Assembly: GCA_041666525.1 (NCBI GenBank) | Contig: JBAYGT010000005.1 | Coordinates: 1 to 64,000, forward strand | Length of the DNA: 64,000 nt | Source: JBAXTZ01 sp041666525 | Lineage (GTDB): Bacteria; Bacillota; Negativicutes; JBAXTZ01 | Direction of reading: 5' to 3' | Shown: positions 35,495 to 43,940 of the stretch, piece after piece | Layout of the letters: every line of letters starts with the position of its first letter | How positions within the stretch are numbered: the stretch's first letter is position 1 | The notes under the pieces: generated by a model | Databases searched by the model: none | What the model was told of the DNA's origin: nothing | The model's input: the letters and a program-made list of their open reading frames with translations, nothing else | Position numbers and translations under genes: made by a program

Positions 35495-35556
35495 ACACAA
35501 AATTGCGCCTGCAACTATTTGAATTGATTTTCCCTGTTGAAATTATTTCGTTTTAG

Positions 35557-36189
35557 TTACTTCATCAAAACAATACCATCATAAACCATCTCAATTCCCA
35601 TACATAGCAACAAAAACATTAACATTTTTACGGCAACTTTGGTTCCAGTCGTACCCAGCGCCTTACTAATAACATTGACGTACCGATAAACTAGCCAGAC
35701 ACAAATCATCGCCATCAAAGCCGCGATTATCATTTCGACATAGTACAACGCCACTACTGAAAATTTACTGCCGTGATTTTCCGCGCGCGCCATTAAACCA
35801 AGCGTGACTGCTACACACCCCGGCCCCACCGTAAACGGAAAAGTAAGTGGCACAAAGGCCTTATCACGGACATTGCCGAGCGCAGGCTCTGCATCAACCG
35901 GCTTGGAATCGTTATTCATTAATATTTTCCAGGCGCTCGCCAAAATTACCATACCGCCGCCAATTTCGACAAATTTCAACTGCAGCCCAAAGAACGTCAA
36001 AATCGGATTTCCGGCAAATATTACTGCCAGCAAAAATAAAAATCCATATAGCGCAATCTTTTGCGCCAACATCCGCCGTTCGCCCGCAGTACATTGCGCT
36101 GTGTTTGCTAAAATTATCCCGGCGCTCCCTAATGGGTTTATGATCGAAACCAATGCCACAAAGCAATACATAATTTCTTGAATACTCAT
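35557..36189 (-). CDS. MarC-family integral membrane protein
   Basis: A 210-residue, six-span protein of the MarC/YhgN/NAAT family: IINPLGSAGIILANT near the N-terminus, GNPILTFFGLQLKFVEIGGGMVI, and VPLTFPFTVGPGCVAVTLGL in the middle. The family was linked to multiple antibiotic resistance, but that role for MarC was not confirmed; some relatives may export or import amino acids. It lies 30 bases after the amino acid permease gene, so co-transcription is likely. Confidence 0.85.
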   Translation of the reverse strand: MSIQEIMYCFVALVSIINPLGSAGIILANTAQCTAGERRMLAQKIALYGFLFLLAVIFAGNPILTFFGLQLKFVEIGGGMVILASAWKILMNNDSKPVDAEPALGNVRDKAFVPLTFPFTVGPGCVAVTLGLMARAENHGSKFSVVALYYVEMIIAALMAMICVWLVYRYVNVISKALGTTGTKVAVKMLMFLLLCMGIEMVYDGIVLMK

Positions 36190-36219
36190 AGTTTCCCCTT
36201 ACCTTCAGTAGTCAAGTTA

Positions 36220-37605
36220 TTAACTATCAACTCTATTCAAATCACTATGCTTATAACCATAGACCGCATAAATTATCATTCCCAAAACGGCCCAAGCCAA
36301 AAAACATTTCCAGGTAAACGATTCGAGGCTGTACATCAGGAATCCGCACGAAATCACCGAAAGCGGCGCGATAATATACGGTGCCGGACAGCGAAAAGTA
36401 CGCGGCAAATCCGGCTGGGTTATTCGTAACACCAACACTCCTAGCGACGCCGCAACAAAAGCAAATAATGTACCGATATTAACCAATTCGGCCAGCACTT
36501 CCAGTTTTACGAATCCGGTAATTGTACAAATCACAATTCCCGTCAGAACAGTAATTATATGCGGGGTGTGAAATTTTGGATGCACTTTATGAAAAACTTT
36601 TGGCAACAAACCATCGCGCCCCATCGAATAAAACAAACGGGTTTGCGAATAAAACAACACCAAAACGACCGACGTCAGACCGAATACGACACCGGTGCCA
36701 ACGACCGCTGCGCCAAACTTGAACCCTAATACATCGAGAACATGTGCGACCGGCGCGCCGGTATCCAATTCTGGATATGGCAGCACTCCGGTCATTATTC
36801 CGGTAACAATAATATACAAAACAGTAACTACAAACAAACAACCCAAAATTCCAATCGGGAGATCCCGGGCCGGATTACGGGTTTCTTCCGAGCTGTTCGC
36901 AACCATGTCAAAACCGATATAAGCAAAAAAGGCGAACGATGCACCTTTAAACACACCCGCCCAACCAAACGGCATAAACGGTGTCCAATTGGCAGTATTA
37001 ACGTACGGCGCTGCGCAAAAAATAAAAACAAATACTGCACACAATTTGATTATTACCAACACCCGGTTAAACTTGGCGCTTTCCCGCATACCGCGATACA
37101 GTACCCCGGTGAGAAACAGCACCAGTAAAATCGACGGCATGTTTATCAAACCGCCGTCAGCCGGAACCGCGGTAAACGCTTTGGGCAACGTGAAACCAAG
37201 CGAATCAATTACCGTCACCACGTAACTTGACCAACCGGACGCAATCGCTGCCGCGCCAACCGTATACTCCAGCACCAGACTCCAGCCAACTATCCAGGCA
37301 ACGATTTCGCCCAGAGCCGAATAAGCATAGGTATAAGCGCTGCCGCTTACCGGAACCATCGACGCCAGTTCAGCATAGGCCAACGCCGCAAACGCACAGG
37401 CAATTCCTGACAGCACAAACGACAACATCAATGCCGGACCGGCGATTTTTGCCGCACCAATACCGGTAAACACAAAAATTCCGGTGCCGACAATAACGCC
37501 AACACCCATTAAAATCAAATCAAGCGCCGTAAGCGAACGGGTAAGTTGCGTTTTTTTTGCAGAATCCAGTAATTGCGCAACGGTTTTTGTGCGAAATAAA
37601 TTCAT
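36220..37605 (-). CDS. APC-superfamily amino acid permease (CAT/YfnA-like)
   Basis: A 461-residue transporter with about 12 spans. The N-terminal cytoplasmic LTRSLTALDLILMGVGVIVGTGIFVFTG is the typical APC helix-1 motif with the unwound GTGIF turn; FAFFAYIGFDMVANSSEETRNPARDLPIGI is the helix-6/loop motif of the cationic amino acid transporter group. Length fits bacterial YfnA-type members (about 460). The substrate cannot be assigned. It has its own promoter at 37635-37663 and a GGAGG ribosome site. Confidence 0.92.
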   Translation of the reverse strand: MNLFRTKTVAQLLDSAKKTQLTRSLTALDLILMGVGVIVGTGIFVFTGIGAAKIAGPALMLSFVLSGIACAFAALAYAELASMVPVSGSAYTYAYSALGEIVAWIVGWSLVLEYTVGAAAIASGWSSYVVTVIDSLGFTLPKAFTAVPADGGLINMPSILLVLFLTGVLYRGMRESAKFNRVLVIIKLCAVFVFIFCAAPYVNTANWTPFMPFGWAGVFKGASFAFFAYIGFDMVANSSEETRNPARDLPIGILGCLFVVTVLYIIVTGIMTGVLPYPELDTGAPVAHVLDVLGFKFGAAVVGTGVVFGLTSVVLVLFYSQTRLFYSMGRDGLLPKVFHKVHPKFHTPHIITVLTGIVICTITGFVKLEVLAELVNIGTLFAFVAASLGVLVLRITQPDLPRTFRCPAPYIIAPLSVISCGFLMYSLESFTWKCFLAWAVLGMIIYAVYGYKHSDLNRVDS

Positions 37606-37634
37606 TAAGCCTCCATTTTGCTACAGATACTTTC

Positions 37635-37663
37635 ATGATAAAGCAGTGGCAAGTTTTTTTCAA
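37635..37663 (-). promoter_or_regulatory. Sigma70-type promoter of the amino acid permease operon
   Basis: Minus-strand TTGAAA (37658-37663), a 17-base spacer and TATCAT (37635-37640), about 30 bases before the permease ATG. The spacer between this promoter and 37755 is A/T-rich, with no further signal seen. Confidence 0.65.
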
Positions 37664-37755
37664 GAAAAAACAACCCCGCAATTTTGACAGCATTTTTTGA
37701 AAACAATTCGAAAAATTTGCAAGTTTTTTATAAAACCAATGACAACCGGTAATAA

Positions 37756-38209
37756 TTATTTGTTCGCCTTCGCATTTACCACAATCGAATACATCTTATC
37801 ATCCGCTTTTGGCGCGAACGAGCGCTGATACACTAACTTCAGCCGACTCGATCCTTTCCGGCAATAAAACTCGAACCGCTCCACGCCACCTCCGCCGCAG
37901 AATCCCGACGGATAATCGGGAATAATATATTCATGCCCGGTTAAGGATAACAGCGCGGTATTATTTTCGACAACCTGCCAGGAATACCCGGTCGTGCCGT
38001 TGCTGAGCAATTCAACAATCAATTTTTTGCCAGCGAAAATAGCTATTGTATTGCCGTTATCACCATCCGTAACAACCCTCAGACCTTCGTCTCTGACAGC
38101 AAGCGCTTTTCTGGCATCCAGAAACAACCAAACCGTTTTCGGGCTGCGCGGCGCAACCTGCCAAAAAAACTATTACTGCTATAACTAAAACCGCCGCACG
38201 AATTTTCAC
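37756..38209 (-). pseudogene. Chagasin-type (I42) cysteine-protease inhibitor lipoprotein, interrupted by a frameshift
   Basis: The C-terminal 110 residues have all chagasin loop motifs: NGTTGYSW, GFCGGGGVERF and YQRSFAP, which block papain-like proteases. The signal part is in another frame: GTG 38209 after AGGAGG, then KIRAAVLVIAVIVFLAGCAAQ with a clean lipobox LAGC. Removing one base in the A-triplet near 38121-38126 (plus strand) joins the two frames into CAAQPENGLVVLDARKALAV. So the gene is one base away from an intact secreted lipoprotein of about 150 residues. It may be a recent pseudogene, a phase variant or a sequence error. Without the repair the inhibitor part would lack any export signal. 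Confidence 0.72.
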
Positions 38210-38496
38210 AATCAGCCTCCTATTCAGCTTAACGCTGATTCCCATTCGACACTTTTCCTGTTCAATTCAACCTGACCATCTCATATGCCGGTGCACTCTC
38301 TTAGTATAACAATTGAACTGTCAGGTCAGTTGAAGCCGCAGGCCTTTAACCACGTCATCCATCCAGTCTCACTAGCAAAACTGGCAAATTTCATCGGGTA
38401 CATGTTTTGCCAGTGAATCAGTCCCAGCCGGCTTAGCCGAAATCGTTATTGTTGTCAGCTGCAGGCGTTGCTGGTATCAAATTTGCGTTTGGCGCA

Positions 38497-38727
38497 TCAC
38501 ACTGCGCAGTTGCCGACGAGACGATATTTTTGAGAAGAGCAAACGGAAAATAAATTCACACCCCATGCTGCTGTTTCTAAGCACGCTTCGAGAATTGAGT
38601 GTTCATGGTTGTATAGCAACCAGCAATTAGCGCGCAGCCGGTCATTATAATATCTTTCGGTAATGCAGTAGATATTTTCTTCTGTTCGGCTAATAGTGAA
38701 CCAGTCATTAAGCTGCACGTTATTCAC
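38497..38727 (-). pseudogene. N-terminal remnant of a metallo-beta-lactamase-fold hydrolase
   Basis: A 76-residue frame whose first 45 residues (LNDWFTISRTEENIYCITE, then RANCWLLYNHEHSIL) match the start of many MBL-fold hydrolases, where I would expect IDTG next and a HxHxDH metal site later. Instead the frame goes on with unrelated residues and stops, and no metal motif follows. The next bases (38210-38496) hold only short broken frames. It lies seven bases after the HD-domain gene. I judge it a truncated remnant. Confidence 0.5.
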
Positions 38728-38733
38728 TCCAAG

Positions 38734-39348
38734 TTAATAAAAATTCCGTTGTCCAATTATTCGCTCTGCAATTCCCGGCAATAGCGCGTAAACAGATTTG
38801 CCAATCCGCTTTTCAAAATCAGCCTTGATTGCAAACATTGCCCGCCATTTTTCCAAAGAATATTCATTCAACCCATGCCGTAACGTTACATCGACTATCC
38901 GCTGTTCTACAATGCAAAATCCATCTGGCAATGCCAGCGCGTCGCACAGTTGAAATAAATAGTCATAGTCATCATATTGCACACTAAGCAAATATTTTTC
39001 CAAAAACACTCGCTCTTCGTCGTTTACATCATGTACCCCAATAAAGCTGTTCAGGTCTTTCAAAAAGAAAGAATGTGTAAGAGTATAACGTGCACATTCG
39101 CCAAAACCTAGCGATTGCAAATAACGAAACCCACTCACAACATGGCGCAAGTTACTTGGTCCTTCGTAGCGACCAATATCATGCAACAAACCAGCTACAT
39201 AAGTCTTATTGGCATCCAGTCTCAATTCTCTGCCGATTAGCTCAGCCGCCTTACCGGCATATTGCGAATGATCATACCACGGTCCGGGATTGGACTGATT
39301 CGCTTTAACCAGCAACGCCTGCGCCTGTTCACGCGTTGGAAAAGACAT
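38734..39348 (-). CDS. HD-domain hydrolase
   Basis: A 204-residue HD-superfamily metal-dependent phosphohydrolase: His in YDHSQYAGKAA, the HD pair in VAGLLHDIGRY (about residues 55-60), and a later HSFFLKD and Asp in FQLCDALALP. Such small proteins often act on nucleotides, but nothing shows the substrate here. The start is ATG 39348 after GAGG; a longer in-frame reading to 39426 runs through the terminator of the TPR gene and has no ribosome site. Confidence 0.82.
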   Translation of the reverse strand: MSFPTREQAQALLVKANQSNPGPWYDHSQYAGKAAELIGRELRLDANKTYVAGLLHDIGRYEGPSNLRHVVSGFRYLQSLGFGECARYTLTHSFFLKDLNSFIGVHDVNDEERVFLEKYLLSVQYDDYDYLFQLCDALALPDGFCIVEQRIVDVTLRHGLNEYSLEKWRAMFAIKADFEKRIGKSVYALLPGIAERIIGQRNFY

Positions 39349-39410
39349 ATATATCAACCTCTTCAGCAATATTCTGAGAATAACCACAATAGTAATTTCG
39401 CCATGAAATG

Positions 39411-39456
39411 AAAAAATCCTGCACAAGCGATAAAGAAATATCGCATGCAGGATTTT
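39411..39456 (-). terminator. Rho-independent terminator after the TPR gene
   Basis: Inverted repeat AAAATCCTGCA/TGCAGGATTTT enclosing an inner GCGAT/ATCGC pair, with a T run in the minus direction. The TPR gene stops at 39471. Confidence 0.8.
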
Positions 39457-39470
39457 GAATACGCAAACCG

Positions 39471-40886
39471 TTATATTCCATCATTGAAATGGTCGAAGTA
39501 CAAAGCCATTGCAATGGCAATGTCTTCAGCCATCTGTTTCTTTTGGGCACTGTTCATGGCTTTTTCCAGTTCCAGGTAGCGCTCATAATCTTTCATAGCC
39601 AAATCAGTATCATGCTTAATCATTCCATAGTACTGATATCTCAAGTAGTAGCCTTCCGGATATTCCGGATCCATTTCGATAGCATGATTAATATCCGCCA
39701 GCCCCTTGACATCTTCTCTTGCCCGAAGATAACAGATACCCCGGTGCAAATAAGCCGGGATTATGTTTGGTTTGGCATTAATAAATATTGTGTAGTCATT
39801 TATCGCCGCTTTGTTCATATTGAGCATTTTCATCTCAGCTTCAGCCCTTATGTAATAAGCCGCAATATTTTTGGGATTCATAGCTATTACTTTATCGATA
39901 TCGGCTTTTGCGTTATCATACTTGCCGAATTTGAAATAGGCACTACACCGGTTCAAATACAGTTCCTCAGATTTTTCTCCCAGCGTTTCGGCGTGTGTCA
40001 AATCATTTATCGCTTCCGGGTATTTGTTTAGCTTAAGATTTGCTTTCCCGCGACAAAAATAAGCGAATCTGCTTTGGGGTTTTATCGCCAACTCATTAGA
40101 AAAATCTTTCACTGCTTTGTCATTAAAACCTTGCAGCATATGTACTCCGCCAATACCGCCATAACAAGCAGCAAGAAGGCTCATTTCCGCGGTCTGACCA
40201 TTGCTGACAGCATTGCTGGCATAGCCTTTGAGCCACCCGGCAAAGTCAGCGTATGTATTTTCGGCCTTATTATTTGTAAGAAAACCGATGGCGCTGGCAT
40301 AATCTTTCTCAGCGAGACTGTAGCTGCCATTAGCAAAATAAGCATTGCCCCGTATGTAATAGGCCATCGCCCAATTGGGAAATTTCGTTATTGCGGCCCG
40401 CAAATCGGTAACAGCCTTGTTATTATCTCCGGTCGCATAATAAGCTTTACCGCGATAATACTTAATCCAGGCAACTGTGGCATCGTCCAGTTTGAATTTC
40501 AAAGCGGTGCCCAGTTGTTTGATTGCAACCGGATAATCACCGCTATTGTAACTGGCAATACCCATTTGATAATAGGACAAACCCTGATAAATCAGCACGT
40601 TCTTTTTGTTTTCGGCAGTTAACTCACTTGTTGCAGCTATTGAAAGCTGTTTTACCGCTTCAGAGTAATTTCCCTCATTGTAGGCTTTTACTCCCAAATA
40701 ATACGCTTGCTGTCCGTCGATATCTTCAGAGGTTTGATCAGTACCATTTTGCGCCGGAATCTGGCTTAAAGTTTGTTGCGGCGGTGCGCCGGTTCGACTA
40801 TAACCATCGACTCCGTTGTCAGTATCGGCGTGACACAAAAATGGCGTCATCAGCAGAATTATTACGAGGATTACAATTTTTCTCAT
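39471..40886 (-). CDS. Exported tetratricopeptide-repeat protein
   Basis: A 471-residue protein with a signal peptide (MRKIVILVIILLMTPFLCHA, cut probably after HA) and, from about residue 60, eight or nine TPR units of 34 residues, such as AYYLGVKAYNEGNYSEAVKQL, AYYIRGNAYFANGSYSLAEKDY and AYYIRAEAEMKMLNMNKAAIN. A low-complexity linker lies between. It is probably a periplasmic scaffold for protein contacts; no enzyme domain is seen. Start after GGGAGGAAAAT. It follows the MFS gene with a possible small ORF between, and may be translated from the same transcript. Confidence 0.88.
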   Translation of the reverse strand: MRKIVILVIILLMTPFLCHADTDNGVDGYSRTGAPPQQTLSQIPAQNGTDQTSEDIDGQQAYYLGVKAYNEGNYSEAVKQLSIAATSELTAENKKNVLIYQGLSYYQMGIASYNSGDYPVAIKQLGTALKFKLDDATVAWIKYYRGKAYYATGDNNKAVTDLRAAITKFPNWAMAYYIRGNAYFANGSYSLAEKDYASAIGFLTNNKAENTYADFAGWLKGYASNAVSNGQTAEMSLLAACYGGIGGVHMLQGFNDKAVKDFSNELAIKPQSRFAYFCRGKANLKLNKYPEAINDLTHAETLGEKSEELYLNRCSAYFKFGKYDNAKADIDKVIAMNPKNIAAYYIRAEAEMKMLNMNKAAINDYTIFINAKPNIIPAYLHRGICYLRAREDVKGLADINHAIEMDPEYPEGYYLRYQYYGMIKHDTDLAMKDYERYLELEKAMNSAQKKQMAEDIAIAMALYFDHFNDGI

Positions 40887-40900
40887 ATTTTCCTCCCAGC

Positions 40901-40999
40901 TTACTCACTAATTCTACTGCCATTTCGTTGCGCTAACAACAAAAAATGGGCAGCTTTGGCTTTTTCAAACAACATTTTAGCGGTTGATTCATCAATCAT
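40901..40999 (-). CDS. Possible small protein (32 residues) coupled to the MFS gene
   Basis: The ATG (40997-40999) overlaps the last codons of the MFS gene, an arrangement used for translational coupling. The peptide starts MIDESTAKMLFEKAKAAHF and continues LLLAQRNGSRISE, which could form one amphipathic helix. It ends 14 bases before the TPR start. I do not recognise it, and it may be chance. Confidence 0.3.
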   Translation of the reverse strand: MIDESTAKMLFEKAKAAHFLLLAQRNGSRISE

Positions 41000-42227
41000 T
41001 AAGCTGCTCTCCTAATTTATTCAGCGTCGGCATAACCAGCATCGACAGCGACATTACAAACATCGCCAATCCAACCATAATCAACAGACTTTGCACCGAC
41101 ATTACTCCCGACAAAAAGCCGCTAATGGCAAAACCGGCCGGCAAGGTTGCCAGGCCTAATGCGCCAATCAGTGCAAAAAACCGCCCCTTGTATTCATCGC
41201 TCACCACCAACTGCAACTGGCTCATCAACAAAGTATTTACCAACTGTATTCCTACGCCGATCATAACCAACAGCACAACCGCGAATAATTTGCTACCTGC
41301 TAACCCTAAAACTGCTATTAGCAAACTGGATATTGCAAGCGCTATCATCATTGTAAAATGCAAATTCCGCTTCCAGACATAGTGCGCTAGGAAGATTCCC
41401 GTAACCAGTGAACCAACAGAAAATGCCCCCTGCAGAATTGCCACCCACATTACCGTTTCTTGGAATACAAATTTTACCAACAATGGTATTATCATCAAAA
41501 ACGGGGCAGCGACAAAATTCAACGCCGCCGCAAAGATCACAAACCAAAAAATCGGTTTACGCGAATACACATAGCTCATACCCTGCTTGAATCCTACCCA
41601 TGCCGAACTTTTATGCTCAGTTTGCGGTGCAGGCAACGGATTTTTTATCATGAGAACAAAGATATAGGACAACACAAACGAAGCGGCATTAAACCAAAAC
41701 GCCGCCGTAACACCCACCATAGCGACAACCGATGCGCCGAGAAAATAACCGAAAAGATTGGAAAGATTGAATGCCGTCGAGTGCATCGCCGTCGCCCGGC
41801 CAACATACTCTTCGGACGTAATATTCATCAACGCCGCGCCTTCCGCCGCTTCAAACAACGGGGCAAAAACAGCAATGAGAAAGCAAAGCAGAAACATCAG
41901 CGGCACGGTCATCATACCCAGCTGCAACAACAATACCAGCACCACCGCCAATACCGCCCGGGCAGCATCGGCAAACAGCAGGCATTTTTTGCGGCTGATA
42001 CGGTCGGCGAGCACCCCGAAATACGGTCCGAGCAGCGCTTTTGGCAAGACAATCGTCGCCATCATCAACCCCAGTTCCAGTTTACTATCTTCGGTGCCTT
42101 TGCTGACAATCCACCAAATCACGGCAATTGTTGAAAACGAATCACCGATGAGCGAAATCACCCGGGCAATAAAGAAATTGCGAAAATCCGGGAATTTATA
42201 CAGAAGATTGTTTTTCAACACATACAC
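40992..42227 (-). CDS. MFS exporter, macrolide-efflux (MefA)-like group
   Basis: A 411-residue, 12-span transporter. It opens FRNFFIARVISLIGDSFSTIAVIWWIV and has the motif GVLADRISRKKCLLFADAARAVLAV after helix 2, as in MefA-type MFS_3 exporters. A role in export of drugs or a lipid-like compound is likely; the substrate is unknown. The start is GTG 42227, seven bases after GGAGGG. Upstream, TGATATAAT on the minus strand (about 42351-42359) is a fair extended -10. The rest of 42240-42434 shows a short CAGTCAG/CTGACTG inverted repeat and nothing else I can name. Confidence 0.85.
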   Translation of the reverse strand: MYVLKNNLLYKFPDFRNFFIARVISLIGDSFSTIAVIWWIVSKGTEDSKLELGLMMATIVLPKALLGPYFGVLADRISRKKCLLFADAARAVLAVVLVLLLQLGMMTVPLMFLLCFLIAVFAPLFEAAEGAALMNITSEEYVGRATAMHSTAFNLSNLFGYFLGASVVAMVGVTAAFWFNAASFVLSYIFVLMIKNPLPAPQTEHKSSAWVGFKQGMSYVYSRKPIFWFVIFAAALNFVAAPFLMIIPLLVKFVFQETVMWVAILQGAFSVGSLVTGIFLAHYVWKRNLHFTMMIALAISSLLIAVLGLAGSKLFAVVLLVMIGVGIQLVNTLLMSQLQLVVSDEYKGRFFALIGALGLATLPAGFAISGFLSGVMSVQSLLIMVGLAMFVMSLSMLVMPTLNKLGEQLND

Positions 42228-42434
42228 TGTTTTTCCCTCCGGTTAACAGGAAATTTCTCAAACATTGCCAGTCAGTATAAAACAGCCTGACTGACAACGC
42301 TGTTGTGCAACCGCAAATTCGGCGCAACACCATTTTTCCATATTGTTTTATATTATATCACTATTCTCCTTGAATGTTTATCAACATTAACTAATTTCAC
42401 CTTAATCAGAACCGTGATAAGTCCTGTACAATAT

Positions 42435-43292
42435 TTATTCAGCACCGCACCCGCAACTTTTGCAACAACCCCCAGCTGCAACAGCCGGTTTTGTAGCACG
42501 GACAAACGCGCTTGCCAGCGCACCGTTGAATTGCTCATATTCTGAATATAGCAAATCTGGACAAAATTGCTTAGCTTCATCAAAAGAAAAATCATACGTT
42601 CTTGTCAGCTCGATATCAATATTTTCAAATCCCGCGCTTGCGAGCTTGCTGCGATAATCGGTATCACGAAGTGCGCCGGCAACACAACCGGCCCATGCAG
42701 TTAGATTGGTACGAACTTTCTCCGGCAATTCCCGTAAAACCACGATATCAGATACCGCAATTCTGCCGCCCGGCTTCAACACTCGAAAAGCTTCGGAAAA
42801 CACTTGATCTTTGTCTGCAGATAAATTAATTACGCAGTTAGAAATAATAACATCGATAGTTCCGTCGGCTAACGGCAGTTCTTCAATATGTCCCTTAAGA
42901 AATTCAGCATTCGACAATCCCGATTTGACTTGGTTTTTCCGAGCTTCAGCCAACATTTCATCAGTCATGTCCAAACCATAAGCCTTACCAGTTGGCCCGA
43001 CGCGACGAGCAGACAACAGCACATCTAGTCCGGCACCGCTGCCTAAATCAAGCACCGTTTCACCGGCTGACAAGGTTGCCAGCGCCGTAGGATTGCCACA
43101 ACCAAAGGAAGATAATAGGGCGTCAGCAGGTATGCCCTCCATCTGTCCGGGATCATATAAATCTCCGGTTATCGCCTGTATCGCCTTGCCTTCTAGTTCG
43201 CTGCACCCACAGGATGAACCGCAGCAACTAGTTTTTTTAGTAATTGCATCTGCATATTTTTGTCGGACTTGCTCTCGTATTTCACTATTCAT
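42435..43292 (-). CDS. arsM: Arsenite S-adenosylmethionine methyltransferase
   Basis: A 285-residue methyltransferase that converts As(III) to methylated, partly volatile species. SAM motif I is VLDLGSGAGLDVLL. The arsenite-binding cysteines known from ArsM are recognisable: the N-terminal Cys cluster (TSCCGSSCGC), FGCGNP, SNCVINLS and WAGCVAGAL. The C-terminus carries GGCCKSCGCG, an extra Cys-rich tail. The ATG overlaps the marR stop by four bases (ATGA), with GAGGTGATATT before it, so the two are translated together. Confidence 0.95.
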   Translation of the reverse strand: MNSEIREQVRQKYADAITKKTSCCGSSCGCSELEGKAIQAITGDLYDPGQMEGIPADALLSSFGCGNPTALATLSAGETVLDLGSGAGLDVLLSARRVGPTGKAYGLDMTDEMLAEARKNQVKSGLSNAEFLKGHIEELPLADGTIDVIISNCVINLSADKDQVFSEAFRVLKPGGRIAVSDIVVLRELPEKVRTNLTAWAGCVAGALRDTDYRSKLASAGFENIDIELTRTYDFSFDEAKQFCPDLLYSEYEQFNGALASAFVRATKPAVAAGGCCKSCGCGAE

Positions 43293-43756
43293 AATATCAC
43301 CTCATTAATTTTTTCATTCGAACAACATAGTTTTTGCTTCTCGATTGCTTTGCCAAGTAATTGCATTGCTTCAACAACAAGGCTCCGCTTTTCATCAGGA
43401 ATCGCTTTCATAATGTTTTTAAAATACTCATCCGTGACCTGTTCGATTTTTACACAAGCTGTTTTGCCCTGTTCAGTCAACGTAATATTTACTGTGCGCC
43501 GGTTGTCGGCAATTTCTTGACGCAACACCAATCCTCTGCTAACCAATCCCTCTACCGAACGGCTCATCGTGCTTTTGTCGAGATTCAAAACTTCGGCAAG
43601 CTCGTTAAGTGTAACGCCTTCGCGCCGCCCGATTTCCGTCAGCGAGTAACACTGCGCTACCGACACTCCGCAACATACTGCATCATTCTTGCGCAACAGC
43701 CCGAGTTTTCGCACCAGCAACCGCGATATATCACGTACCACTTGATAATTCTTCAT
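43289..43756 (-). CDS. MarR-family regulator of arsM, possibly metalloid-sensing
   Basis: A 155-residue winged-helix repressor. Recognition region: VTLNELAEVLNLDKSTMSRSVEGLVSRGLVLRQEIADNRRTVNITLTEQG. Unusual for MarR, it has Cys28-Cys29 and Cys36 before the DNA-binding part and another Cys-Cys pair near the C-terminus (KQKLCCSNEK). With arsM fused to it in one operon, these cysteines may bind As(III) as in other thiol-based sensors; this is inference. A palindrome over its own promoter (43811-43835) is the likely operator. Start after GGGAGGAG. Confidence 0.88.
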   Translation of the reverse strand: MKNYQVVRDISRLLVRKLGLLRKNDAVCCGVSVAQCYSLTEIGRREGVTLNELAEVLNLDKSTMSRSVEGLVSRGLVLRQEIADNRRTVNITLTEQGKTACVKIEQVTDEYFKNIMKAIPDEKRSLVVEAMQLLGKAIEKQKLCCSNEKINEVIL

Positions 43757-43799
43757 TTTTCTCCTCCCTTCTTCAAAGGTTTAATCTTCACGCAACGAA

Positions 43800-43835
43800 A
43801 TTGTATCACGCAATTGTTGCATATTGCAACAATTG
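43800..43835 (-). promoter_or_regulatory. marR-arsM promoter with overlapping palindromic operator
   Basis: Minus-strand TTGCAA (43824-43829), an 18-base spacer and TACAAT (43800-43805). A perfect palindrome with 11-base arms, CAATTGTTGCA and TGCAACAATTG, separated by three bases, spans 43811-43835 and covers the -35 and most of the spacer. A bound MarR dimer would block RNA polymerase. Confidence 0.75.
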
Positions 43836-43879
43836 TTTTTTGCATTGAATCATTTTTTATATTTCAAATATGACGACAT

Positions 43880-43913
43880 AAAGACTGCACTGAAAATTTC
43901 AGTGCAGTCTTTT
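43880..43913 (-). terminator. Rho-independent terminator after the DUF2807 gene
   Basis: Perfect 16-base inverted repeat (43880-43895 and 43898-43913; AAAGACTGCACTGAAA and its complement). It closes the minus-strand gene that stops at 43941 and separates it from the marR promoter. Confidence 0.82.
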
Positions 43914-43940
43914 ATTATCACTATTCATTAAAAACAAACT

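Noticed and set aside
38210..38496. Short frames with tails such as ANLIPATPAADNNNDFG read as a hidden peptide gene
   Set aside because: The frame has an upstream stop with no start codon or ribosome site; it is better explained as decayed sequence.
42258..42294. CAGTCAG/CTGACTG inverted repeat upstream of the MFS exporter as an operator or terminator
   Set aside because: It is short, lacks a T run, and no regulator gene is adjacent; evidence is too weak for a feature.
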